Assembly: GCA_023823795.1 (NCBI GenBank)
Contig: CP085710.1
Span: forward strand, 4,738,001-4,802,000
Reading direction: 5' to 3'
Length of the DNA stretch: 64,000 nucleotides
Origin: Bacillus sp. F19
GTDB taxonomy: Bacteria > Bacillota > Bacilli > Bacillales > Bacillaceae
Positions within the stretch are counted from its first letter, which is position 1; each line of letters starts with the position of its first letter. Shown here in pieces: positions 8,327 through 16,615 of this stretch. Below the pieces are notes generated by a model, which was given only the letters and a program-made list of their open reading frames with translations, made no database searches and was not told where the DNA came from. A program made the position numbers and the translations under genes.

Positions 8327-9106
8327 TTAAATCACCTTAGCATATTCTTTTTCATTTTTGTTCAGCAAACGGATGCCTAAATATAAAACGGCCATTGAAA
8401 GAATGGTTAAGATAGCCAGCGGCATGAACTCTGGAGGTTTTCCATACACCAGAATGTCCCGATATGATTCTATAAAAACCGTTAAAGGATTCAGATAAAG
8501 CAGCGGAATTAATTTTTCCGGAACGGTATTCAATTCAAACAATACAGGGGACAGATACATCATAGTCCTTGTAATATACTGCATCATGTTTTTCACATCG
8601 CGGATAAAGACACCAAGATGTGCCAAGAAAATCATACCCCCTAATAAACAAAACGCATTCAGGACAAAGATGAGCGGGAAATACAGTACGTACCACGTAA
8701 AGTCGATACCGTAAATAGCCAAAAACAAAAAGAGAACGACTACACTTATCAAATATTTAATACAGTTAACAAGCAAGCGAACCAATATGAAAATAATTTT
8801 CGGTACATACACCTGCTGCAGAATATTCCCTTTGGAGGAAATGGAGTTCGTTCCATCTACTAGAGCAGCAGTGAAAAATTTCAGAGGAATTAAACCAGTA
8901 AAGATGACGACTGGATAATCTGGCGTGCCTCTATCTAGTATGACAACGACTAATAAGTAGAAAATTGCCATATAAAAAATCGGATCCAGAATCCACCATA
9001 GAAAACCAAAATATGTCCTTGAGTTATTCGCTTTAAAGTCTGAAGTAGTCAAGTGATATATTAAATCTTTATTGTTTTTTATGGTTTTTATTGTATCTAA
9101 TAGCAT
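8327..9106 (-). CDS. Polysaccharide/teichoic acid export ABC transporter, permease (TagG-like)
   Basis: A 259-residue ABC-2 type membrane permease with about six hydrophobic segments. The N-terminal region includes the family pattern FLWWILDPIFYMAIFYLLVV, and the C-terminal part has LNPLTVFIESYRDILVYG, both typical of TagG/Wzm/KpsM permeases. TAGGAG lies eight bases before the ATG. It is the first gene of a three-gene operon with the ATPase and a glycosyltransferase. It would flip the undecaprenyl-linked polymer across the membrane for attachment to peptidoglycan by LCP proteins such as those at 16616 and 42542. Confidence 0.9.
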   Translation of the reverse strand: MLLDTIKTIKNNKDLIYHLTTSDFKANNSRTYFGFLWWILDPIFYMAIFYLLVVVILDRGTPDYPVVIFTGLIPLKFFTAALVDGTNSISSKGNILQQVYVPKIIFILVRLLVNCIKYLISVVVLFLFLAIYGIDFTWYVLYFPLIFVLNAFCLLGGMIFLAHLGVFIRDVKNMMQYITRTMMYLSPVLFELNTVPEKLIPLLYLNPLTVFIESYRDILVYGKPPEFMPLAILTILSMAVLYLGIRLLNKNEKEYAKVI

Positions 9107-9145
9107 AAGATGTTCTCCTAACTAGCAAAATGTTGCACCTTAATA

Positions 9146-9174
9146 ATAATATACTTACTTAAATCACCTTTCAA
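9146..9174 (-). promoter_or_regulatory. Likely SigA promoter of the export-transporter operon
   Basis: On the minus strand TTGAAA is followed after 17 bases by TATTAT, about 40 bases upstream of the permease ATG. Confidence 0.6.
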
Positions 9175-9279
9175 GTTTTACTCCAAATTGTAAAAGGATT
9201 GACATGAATTGAAATCGCAGAATAGGAACCCGCTGTACTCTATGGAAATTATTGTCTGCCCGATAGTGCGCTAAAAGCT

Positions 9280-9485
9280 CTGGATGATACCTCATGATTC
9301 CCCAACGAAGCTCTAAACCCAGAATCGGATAACCATTGAGAGCGTATGATGCCCCAAGTAACTCAAAACCCCGAATTGGGTAACCATTGAGAGCGTATGT
9401 TACCCCATAACCGCTCAAAACAAAACTAGGGTAACCAAAGTAACCGGATGTTACCCCGTAACTGCTCAAGCCGCAAAATCCGGTA
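9280..9485. repeat. 51-bp tandem repeat, about four copies
   Basis: The landmark GTAACC/AACCATTGAGAGCG recurs at about 9331, 9382, 9433 and 9485, an exact 51-base step with 52 at the last. Units share CTCAAAAC, a GGGTAACC block and TGTTACCCC, and differ mainly in the middle. Because 51 is divisible by three, a 108-codon minus-strand frame with a 17-residue period (YALNGYPI) runs through it, but it has no ribosome site and I do not call it a gene. The rest of the 9107-9664 gap holds a promoter at the left and the terminator at 9618-9645. Confidence 0.85.
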
Positions 9486-9617
9486 ACCACAGAAAGCTCC
9501 TTAACAGGCTAAAATTGTCTTTTCTAGCGCAAGACCAACACCAGCTAAAAGGATTTCCCTTTATTTTATCTGTCTAGATTACCCCTAAATTTCGCAGCCC
9601 AAAACCTTACAGCAGAA

Positions 9618-9645
9618 TAAAAAAAGACCATAAACGAATATGGTC
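9618..9645 (-). terminator. Terminator of the wecC-like gene
   Basis: On the minus strand GACCATA and TATGGTC form a stem around a six-base loop, followed by seven T. It lies just after the stop codon at 9665. Confidence 0.88.
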
Positions 9646-9664
9646 CATTGGATTCAAGTTTGAC

Positions 9665-10924
9665 TTACTTTACAAATTTATAAAGGTTTCCGAAGTTGAT
9701 ATACGTGATCTCTTCCGGGCACTCTTTTACAATGTTTTTCGTGTCAAAAATTCTCTTTGTTTTCATGCCTGCAAAGTCAGCTGCTTCGACTGATTTGAAT
9801 TCGTTGTGGTCTGTCAGAACTAAAACAAGATCAGAATGGTTAACTGCTGCTTTAAGGTCTTTTTCTACCCAATCTTTTTGAACATGCGGGTCGTAAGCGA
9901 TCACTTCGTTTGCACCAGCCATTTTTAACTGCTGGTAGATATCCATTGCAGGACTTTCACGAATGTCGTCTACGTTTCCTTTGTATGTCAGACCGAATAC
10001 AGTGATTTTTTTATCATCTAAGCCGCCAAGCATTTTAGATACGTTTTCTACAACAAATGAAGGCATCGAAACGTTGATATCACGTGCCTGATAGATAAGC
10101 TTCGCCTGTTCAGGAGCTTCAGCAACGATGAAATACGGGTCAACAGCTAAGCAATGTCCGCCAACGCCCGGTCCAGGGTGATGAAGGTTTACACGGGGAT
10201 GCTTGTTGGCCATTTCGATTACATCAAGTGCATTGATATCAAGCTCGGTACAGATTTTCACAAGCTCATTTGCAAGTGAAATGTTTACGTCACGGAATGT
10301 ATTTTCCATAAGCTTGGACATTTCCGCTGTTTTTGCATCTGTTAAAATAAGCTCGCCTTCAACAAAAGTGCTGTATACTTTTGCTCCGGCTTTTTTACAA
10401 GCTTCTGTCACACCGCCGATGATGCGGTTATTGTGAATTAATTCGTGCATAATTTGTCCAGGAAGCACGCGCTCTGGGCAATGTACTAAGAAGATATCTT
10501 CCCCGATCGTAAAGCCGTGTTTTTCAAGCAGCGGTTTTACATGATCGTCCGTTGTACGCGGAGCGATTGTTGATTCAACAATAACAGTGTTGTTTTTTTC
10601 CAAGTAAGGAATCATCATTTCAACAGCGCTTAAAACATATTTTAAATCTACAGATCTATATTGATCATCTTTATTTGGAGTTGGAACAGCAATAATGAAT
10701 ACATCTGCTTTTTCAGGTTTCGTTGCCGCCTTGAATTTGCCGGATGCCATAACCTCTTCTAATGCATCCTGCAGTCCAGGCTCTTCGATATGAATTTTGC
10801 CCTGGTTTAATGAATCAACTACTTGCTGCTGAACATCTACACCAAGCACGCTAACGCCATGCTTTGCAAACATTATAGAAGTTGGCAGTCCAATATAACC
10901 AAGACCAAGTGTTGCGATCTTCAT
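9665..10924 (-). CDS. wecC: UDP-N-acetyl-D-mannosamine dehydrogenase (WecC-like)
   Basis: Oxidises UDP-ManNAc with two NAD to UDP-N-acetylmannosaminuronic acid (UDP-ManNAcA). The 419-residue protein has the N-terminal Rossmann motif GLGYIGLP, FIIAVPTP, the PERVLPG segment that distinguishes WecC/WbpA-type enzymes from UDP-glucose dehydrogenase, and the catalytic loop GGHCLAVDPYF with Cys258. The C-terminal domain has VFGLTYKGNVDDIRESPA. A very strong GGAGGAG site sits seven bases before the ATG. It is the last gene of the operon running down from 16346. UDP-GlcNAc-type 6-dehydrogenases are close relatives, but the adjacent mnaA supports ManNAc as substrate. Confidence 0.88.
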   Translation of the reverse strand: MKIATLGLGYIGLPTSIMFAKHGVSVLGVDVQQQVVDSLNQGKIHIEEPGLQDALEEVMASGKFKAATKPEKADVFIIAVPTPNKDDQYRSVDLKYVLSAVEMMIPYLEKNNTVIVESTIAPRTTDDHVKPLLEKHGFTIGEDIFLVHCPERVLPGQIMHELIHNNRIIGGVTEACKKAGAKVYSTFVEGELILTDAKTAEMSKLMENTFRDVNISLANELVKICTELDINALDVIEMANKHPRVNLHHPGPGVGGHCLAVDPYFIVAEAPEQAKLIYQARDINVSMPSFVVENVSKMLGGLDDKKITVFGLTYKGNVDDIRESPAMDIYQQLKMAGANEVIAYDPHVQKDWVEKDLKAAVNHSDLVLVLTDHNEFKSVEAADFAGMKTKRIFDTKNIVKECPEEITYINFGNLYKFVK

Positions 10925-11007
10925 GTGAATTCTCCTCCAGTTGGTTGTTCAAAAAATTTCTCTCATACAACAGTACAGCTTTGAAAACAGCATGTCAATG
11001 ATTTGAG

Positions 11008-12648
11008 TTACCGCTGCTCTAAGAGAACTTTCTCATATTTCGTTTCTGTTATTTCTTTAAGTTCTGCCTGAATCATTTTGTTTTTTCCGCATTGATACCT
11101 GACGATATGTGCAGCTTCTTCGGATTTTTGCAAAAATGCTTTCGGATGATAATAAAGGTATTCAATGGCTTCGGCTAGACCCATATAATCCTCGCCTTCA
11201 GCTAAAAACCCGCAAGAATCATCTATGAATTCAGGAATGGCATATACACCGGATGTTACAGGCACCAATCCGCTCGACATCGCCTCTCCAAGGGAAACAC
11301 CTTGAGAGTCCATTCTGGACGGGCTCAAAAAGATGCCATGTGACTTATGCTGTTCAGCTATTTCCTGCTGAGATAAGAAATAGTTATGAAGATGAACATT
11401 TGGGATGTCTCTGATTGGCTCTACCACTTCATTAAATAACGGTCCCTGCCCGTAGATGTCAAAGGTAAGATCATTAAAAAACGGCTTGTCTTTTAACACA
11501 AGAATGGCTTTTACGGTCAAATCATTCGCATACGTCCTTGAAGCAAACGGCCTGATTGTTAAAATCCGTTTTCTTTGCTCTTCCGGTTTCTCTACATAAT
11601 TAAACAATTCATCATCAATTGCATTGTGGATGATGCTGTAGTTTTTAATGATCGTATTTGTATCTTTTTCAGCAACATTTTCTTTGTACCATTTTGAGAC
11701 GAAGATAAATTTAATATCGTCATCATTTGTCGTATAAAGATCCGCCATAAAGTCAAGCTGCTCCTGGTTCCTTTTTGCATACTCAAGGCTATTGCGTATT
11801 TCTTTGGTGCTTTGGTAGAAATTAAACCAGCGGCGGTACCATTTCGTCGTTTCGAACCCGTGAACCCAGATAAGCTTCGGAGTATAACGGGCTTTTGACT
11901 TTCTGACAGCTCTGTACATTCTTTCATTTATGAAGTGAAATAATACTTTCTTGTAGGGCTTTGCATTTAAAAGGTTCGTAAGCGCTTCTTCCCCGCCTAT
12001 AAAGACAGGTACACCATCATATACATAATGAGCAATACTTGCAGGTGACGTATTCAGCCGGTAAATGGCTGCATTAATTCCGCTTTCTTTATACGCAAGC
12101 ACCCGTTTATGCACGAACATGTTTTGGTAATACGTGTTCTTTTCAGGATAAACATTTGTCACAATCAGGTAATCCGCCTCAGGATATCTCAAAAACAATT
12201 CCTTCTGGCTTTCTTCAGTCGGAACATTGTAGGCAATAACAGAAAAATCCGTAATCACTGCTTCTCCGGTTCCTGAAAGCCTAAGTCCCAATGAATAGCT
12301 GGCTACATTTTTCGGAAAGCTCAGGTTCATTTCACTGCCTAATGGATTGTACTGAACATACACCTTATTGTTATCTTTGTCATAACCGACGATAACCTGC
12401 TGTACCTGCACGCCGCTGTACGTTTTTCCGTCAATTTTGGCAATATACGTGTACTCAGCGTTCAAGCTGCGGTCAACTTTATTACTTTTATCGTAGTAAA
12501 GGATGATCGGATTGGCGTCTTTCTTAAGCTGAGTGATCTTAATATCCAGACGGTCACTGCCCTCTATCTGTACATCAAAGCTTGACGTTGTTTTTTTGGG
12601 CCATTTATCAAAAAAGGAATCCGTTTTAACCGGCTCTTTTGTTATCAA
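11008..12648 (-). CDS. Glycosyltransferase family 4 with N-terminal beta-rich domain
   Basis: A 546-residue protein. Residues 1 to about 150 are beta-rich and resemble a carbohydrate-binding or jelly-roll-like module; I do not recognise the family. From about 165 (DYLIVTNVYPEKNTYYQN) a GT-B glycosyltransferase follows, with KLIWVHGFETTKWYRRWF, TIRPFASRTYANDL and the nucleotide-binding end FLSPSRMDSQGVSLGEAMSSGLVPVTS. Translation starts at TTG with GAGGGG six bases upstream. It lies 44 bases after the coiled-coil frame and 83 bases before the wecC-like gene in one operon. The extra N-terminal domain could recognise the growing chain; that is inference. Confidence 0.82.
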   Translation of the reverse strand: MITKEPVKTDSFFDKWPKKTTSSFDVQIEGSDRLDIKITQLKKDANPIILYYDKSNKVDRSLNAEYTYIAKIDGKTYSGVQVQQVIVGYDKDNNKVYVQYNPLGSEMNLSFPKNVASYSLGLRLSGTGEAVITDFSVIAYNVPTEESQKELFLRYPEADYLIVTNVYPEKNTYYQNMFVHKRVLAYKESGINAAIYRLNTSPASIAHYVYDGVPVFIGGEEALTNLLNAKPYKKVLFHFINERMYRAVRKSKARYTPKLIWVHGFETTKWYRRWFNFYQSTKEIRNSLEYAKRNQEQLDFMADLYTTNDDDIKFIFVSKWYKENVAEKDTNTIIKNYSIIHNAIDDELFNYVEKPEEQRKRILTIRPFASRTYANDLTVKAILVLKDKPFFNDLTFDIYGQGPLFNEVVEPIRDIPNVHLHNYFLSQQEIAEQHKSHGIFLSPSRMDSQGVSLGEAMSSGLVPVTSGVYAIPEFIDDSCGFLAEGEDYMGLAEAIEYLYYHPKAFLQKSEEAAHIVRYQCGKNKMIQAELKEITETKYEKVLLEQR

Positions 12649-12692
12649 GACTGTCCCCTCCCGTCCTCAAATAAAAAATTTGAGACTTACCT

Positions 12693-13067
12693 CTATTTTC
12701 TGCGTTTCAGTTCCCAATATTTCAATTGTAATTTTCCAAGTTTGGAATTTTGCAGTCTTGTCAATTTCGTTCTGAGCTCATTTATTGTCCGGTCTTTTTG
12801 TTCTAAAAGCTTTTTCTGCTCTTCCTGACCTGCTGAAATCGTTTCAATGGATATACCAGTTGCCGTTAAACTTGCAGCTTTCTGTTTACTGATGAGCTGA
12901 CCCAGGTTTTCGCGGGATTCAATGTCATCGGCAATTGCTGCCAGAATTTCCTTGAATTCTTTTTCCATTTCCTTCTTATCTTGAATCAGACGGTCTGCTA
13001 ACTTGCTTAATCGTTCACATTCGTCTTTATCTGTGCCCGTCATCTGATGATTCGCTGTCTCCATCGT
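12693..13067 (-). CDS. Coiled-coil protein with QLKYWELK tail, or shifted C-terminus of the upstream glycosyltransferase
   Basis: From the ATG at 13067 this frame encodes 124 residues: a long charged heptad-like helix (KEFKEILAAIADDIE, then EEQKKLLEQKDRTINELR) ending in KLGKLQLKYWELKRRK. The same tail ends the methyltransferase at 15339-16346. AAAGGAG sits close (about four bases) before the ATG, so an independent start is possible. However the frame stays open upstream across the end of the preceding glycosyltransferase gene, to 13226. Removing one A from the run of seven at 13147-13153 would fuse it to that enzyme. I regard it as the displaced C-terminal domain of that protein more likely than a free protein, but both readings are open. 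Confidence 0.6.
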   Translation of the reverse strand, partial: TMETANHQMTGTDKDECERLSKLADRLIQDKKEMEKEFKEILAAIADDIESRENLGQLISKQKAASLTATGISIETISAGQEEQKKLLEQKDRTINELRTKLTRLQNSKLGKLQLKYWELKRRK

Positions 13068-13128
13068 TTTCATCCAGCTCCTTTCAAAAACAACCCCGGT
13101 CTTAGGCACTATATTGCTGACTTCATTG

Positions 13129-15339
13129 TCAGCTGCGCCTGGGAAATTTTTTTGAAACCATTTTTTCAAAAACGCCTGCAGCTGCTTTTGCATCGTCAAG
13201 AGGTGATAAGTAGGTAATGCCGTCACTTTGGCCTAAAATACTTCCTTCTTCATACACACCCCAAATATCAGTGCCGCTGCCTTTATAATCACTAAGTTTT
13301 GAAGGCAGGTAAGGATTTATAGGCTTGTTGTCTTTCGTAGTTGAGTCATTAACAACTAAGCAGTCAAATTTTGTGCATAGGTTCAGGAACGTATAGAAGT
13401 CGACAAAGCCATTGACAATAATGGAATCTTCAAGCGGATCATTTTTCAGCTGATCCTCTAGTTCTGTAGGTTTAGCGGTAAATACATGGATAAGCACCTT
13501 GCGCTGTGTATCCTCGTTCGCTTCTTTTAACCCTGAGAACAAATCGTTCAAGTTTCTCTTGCTGTAAAAATTACCGAAGTAGGCAACATTTACATGGTCA
13601 TCCGAAAGCAGAGGATAATTAAACTCCTCCATATGATAATAACGTTCAGGCAGTGTCGGATGCGGCTCTATGACCGCTTTTTGCTTGATGATTGGCTTGA
13701 TTTCCTCAATCGGGAACATGTCCATCATATATTGATACTGATTTTTGTTGGTGAAAATTAATTCATCCGCAAAGATATACGGAAGGTATTCACACCATAC
13801 GAACAAACTGCTGTCGTTTGGTGAAGGGTATCCAGCTTTTTTCACATCTGCTTCCAGCTGTTTTAAATACCCCTGATCTGTGATATCAACAAGACGTTTC
13901 TTCGCTTCAATGTCATAGATCAAAGGATCTGAAAACTCAGCAATCCACTTCGTTTGCGGATATTTCTTTTTGTATTCATACGCTAAAAAGTGGGAGGCAG
14001 CCCACATTGCACGGCTGAAGACCTGCTTATGAACACCATTTTTCTCAACCAATTCGTTTGCGCCTTTCATGCCCATGTCTACAAACGTTTTTATATGGGC
14101 CCAGTGAGAAAAGCTTGAAGGTGAATTGATTGGAAGCCTTGTATGAATTAAATCATCCACCATTTGGTTCAATGATGTATTTCTTGTGCGGACTTTGTCC
14201 ATCGTATTATAGATAACATCAGATACCTTGCCTGCTTCCCTCATACGTTTCGCCATAACGTTTCCGGCTGTGTCGTTATAAGGCGGGAAGCAATAAGAAA
14301 CGACCAATTGTTCTACCTTGTCCTTGTTAAGGAGATGATAAGGGAAGTAAGTCAGTCTTTTGGATGAAACTTCTTCAATAATCCGGTCGTATTCATCTTT
14401 ATGCTGTTCATAGTATTTTACAATGAACGAACTTTGTGCGTTTATTTTACGCTCGACGAAATCGCGTTTTCCATGCAAAAGATCAGGAATCTGCAGAAGT
14501 TCATTCAGTTTCGCAATAACATCTGCACGCTGTCTTACATTAAAGTCAAACGTCATAGCTTGTCTGGAGATTGAGTTTTCTCTAAGCGTTCTGTAATAGA
14601 CTGCCTTTTTGGTTATTGGCGCTACAATAAATTCCAAGTCATTTTTAATAAGGAGCTCCGAGAAGAATACAACGTCTTCGCCGCTTTGCAGACTCTCATC
14701 AAACTTGTACTTTTGCACAAATAAAGTCGGAATCAGCTTACATGCGTTAATCGTTAAGACTGTATGAAGCTTCATGAAAGGACTTTGCTTGCTGATGACG
14801 GATTTTAAAATCTGACGATTAATTGGATTGGAAGATTGTACATTCCCGTCTGGCTCAACGTTAAAAATTTGAGAAATCACCACGGAATTCGGCTTTGCCT
14901 GCTTGTACATGTCTTCTAGAAAATTCTCTGACAGATAATCGTCATCATCAAGGAATGTGCAGTATTCACGTGAAGCAAGTGAAATTCCTTTGTTTCGTGC
15001 TATTGATGCTCCTGCTTCATCCATTGTAATGACACGGATGTTTGTCAGATTTCTTTCAGAAATCAGCTGATTGATCAGGTCTTCCGTGCGGTCTTTTTCT
15101 CCGTTGATAACAACAATGACTTCAAATAATGAAGCATCAAGGGTCTGATCAGCCAGGGATTTTAAGCATTTAACAATGACATTTTCACCTTTGTAGGTAG
15201 GCAAAATAATGCTGATGCCTTTATCATAAAGAGGCTTGTCATTCTTCCGGACATGTTCCTCTTCAATGTCATACCCCATTTTCATAGCTCGTGTTAGTCG
15301 GACTTTCTCTAAACGTTTGAGTATTTCCACTTTAAGCAT
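13129..15339 (-). CDS. Bifunctional glycosyltransferase (GT2 plus GT4-like domain)
   Basis: A 736-residue protein with two catalytic modules. Residues about 40-260 are a GT2 domain: ISIILPTYKGENVIVKCLKS, then EAGASIARNKGISLA and the metal-binding TFLDDDDYL. Residues about 335-730 look like a GT-B domain, starting VVSYCFPPYNDTAGNVMAKR and containing VNVAYFGNFYSKRNLNDLF and PYLPSKLSDYKGSGTDIWGV. Its ATG overlaps the methyltransferase stop by one base. The end is suspicious: translation stops nine codons after a run of seven A, while the next frame continues into a coiled coil with the tail shared by the neighbouring methyltransferase. The full-length protein was probably about 870 residues. Confidence 0.83.
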   Translation of the reverse strand: MLKVEILKRLEKVRLTRAMKMGYDIEEEHVRKNDKPLYDKGISIILPTYKGENVIVKCLKSLADQTLDASLFEVIVVINGEKDRTEDLINQLISERNLTNIRVITMDEAGASIARNKGISLASREYCTFLDDDDYLSENFLEDMYKQAKPNSVVISQIFNVEPDGNVQSSNPINRQILKSVISKQSPFMKLHTVLTINACKLIPTLFVQKYKFDESLQSGEDVVFFSELLIKNDLEFIVAPITKKAVYYRTLRENSISRQAMTFDFNVRQRADVIAKLNELLQIPDLLHGKRDFVERKINAQSSFIVKYYEQHKDEYDRIIEEVSSKRLTYFPYHLLNKDKVEQLVVSYCFPPYNDTAGNVMAKRMREAGKVSDVIYNTMDKVRTRNTSLNQMVDDLIHTRLPINSPSSFSHWAHIKTFVDMGMKGANELVEKNGVHKQVFSRAMWAASHFLAYEYKKKYPQTKWIAEFSDPLIYDIEAKKRLVDITDQGYLKQLEADVKKAGYPSPNDSSLFVWCEYLPYIFADELIFTNKNQYQYMMDMFPIEEIKPIIKQKAVIEPHPTLPERYYHMEEFNYPLLSDDHVNVAYFGNFYSKRNLNDLFSGLKEANEDTQRKVLIHVFTAKPTELEDQLKNDPLEDSIIVNGFVDFYTFLNLCTKFDCLVVNDSTTKDNKPINPYLPSKLSDYKGSGTDIWGVYEEGSILGQSDGITYLSPLDDAKAAAGVFEKMVSKKFPRRS

Positions 15340-16346
15340 TATTTCTTACCTCTTCCGGCTATTTTTTTCTTTAATTCCCAATACTTTAATTGAACTCTGC
15401 CAAATCGGGATTTTCTCAGAACATTATAGCGATGCTCCAGATTCGTTACTTTTCTGTTCAGATCTTCAATTTTGTTTGAATAGGCGAGTGCAGCTTTCAA
15501 TGCTTCTTCTTCACGGTTAAGCACCTCGACCGTTTCAATTTGCAGCTGACGGATGTATTCATCCTTTTCAGCGATTTGCCTATTAAGGTCTTCGTATAAC
15601 ACTTCTATTTTTTCAGATGATTTTTTCACTTTTTGTATTTCTTTTAGTTCTTTTTCATTTTTCGCAGCTTGACCAGCAAGCGTTCCGATGCGCTGCATAT
15701 AATCTCTTTCCAGCCAATAAAATCCCTGCTCTAATTGCTTCGTGTTTTCTGCTGTATAAAAAGATTGATTATTTTCTTGAACAGCTGTGCAAATTACACC
15801 TGTCCACCTGCCCAAATACTCAAAGGATTCAATTTTGAAATGAGCACCTAATTGTTCAGCTAATAATGAGTAATAATAAGTACGTTTATGATCTATGAAA
15901 TCATTAATGCCAAAAGGAACGGTTACGATTAATCTTCCGCCCGGCTTTAAATGCGACATCGTTTTTTTCAAAAAGGAATCAGGGTCACTGATATGTTCAA
16001 GAACTTCAGTAAGCAAAATCGTATCGTAATTTGTGTCTATGTCCTGATCTGTCATAAAGTTAGAAACTTTAAATGAAACGGAGTCTTGTACAGACGGATG
16101 TTCTTTACCAAGCTCTGTTTTTGCATATTCTACTGACTCATGTGAGATATCGATTCCATCTACTTTTTTGCCTTCCCGACCTAATAGTATGGCATTTATA
16201 CCCTGTGAGCAACCAATATCAAGCACTTTGCTGCCTAAGACATGTGTAACAATCCAATTTATGCGCTCTCTTGTTTTCTTGCTGAAATCTGTTCCTAAAG
16301 CTCCATAATATGCTTCATTAACACGATCTATAATAAGTTTACTCAA
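15339..16346 (-). CDS. SAM-dependent methyltransferase with C-terminal coiled coil
   Basis: Residues about 40-165 form a class I methyltransferase: VLDIGCSQGINAILLGREG is the SAM-binding motif I, IDISHESVEYAK motif II and TILLTEVLEHISDPDSFL the DUF-like Ubie/Methyltransf_11 signature. After about residue 220 a coiled coil follows (KNEKELKEIQKVKKSSEKIE), ending in RFGRVQLKYWELKKKIAGRG. It starts at TTG with GGAGGAG four to five bases upstream and is the first gene of the operon. A methyltransferase in a glycan operon often caps or decorates the chain end, as in some ABC-exported O antigens where capping sets chain length; this role is inference. Confidence 0.85.
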   Translation of the reverse strand: MSKLIIDRVNEAYYGALGTDFSKKTRERINWIVTHVLGSKVLDIGCSQGINAILLGREGKKVDGIDISHESVEYAKTELGKEHPSVQDSVSFKVSNFMTDQDIDTNYDTILLTEVLEHISDPDSFLKKTMSHLKPGGRLIVTVPFGINDFIDHKRTYYYSLLAEQLGAHFKIESFEYLGRWTGVICTAVQENNQSFYTAENTKQLEQGFYWLERDYMQRIGTLAGQAAKNEKELKEIQKVKKSSEKIEVLYEDLNRQIAEKDEYIRQLQIETVEVLNREEEALKAALAYSNKIEDLNRKVTNLEHRYNVLRKSRFGRVQLKYWELKKKIAGRGKK

Positions 16347-16555
16347 AGAAACTCCTCCAATTAGCTATGTGAAATGGCAATGACGTAATTTCCATTCTCT
16401 TTGATTGTAGTTTTTGCAGATTTATTCTATGTATTCTGTAAGGCCCTACTTATTATATCGAAAATTGTCTTTCGTTAACAACCATAAAAAAAAGCCCGCA
16501 ATCAAAAACGAAGATTGTTTAAAGATATTGTAAAATATGGATGATGGAAACAGCT

Positions 16556-16587
16556 ACCCAAACTTTTATGGTAACAAAAGTTTGGGT
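16556..16587. other. Perfect 12-bp inverted repeat after the LCP gene
   Basis: ACCCAAACTTTT and AAAAGTTTGGGT flank an eight-base loop, 29 bases downstream of the LCP stop codon. No T run follows on either strand, so a classical terminator is doubtful. The surrounding 16347-16615 gap also contains a promoter-like TTGTTA-N18-TATAAT on the minus strand for the methyltransferase operon, and otherwise nothing recognisable. Confidence 0.6.
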
Positions 16588-16615
16588 ATTATGTCATTTT
16601 TGCATCAGAACTAAG

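Noticed and set aside
9164..9490. 108-codon minus-strand frame with 17-residue repeats
   Set aside because: Its periodicity is that of the 51-bp DNA repeat; there is no ribosome site, and it starts inside the repeat region.
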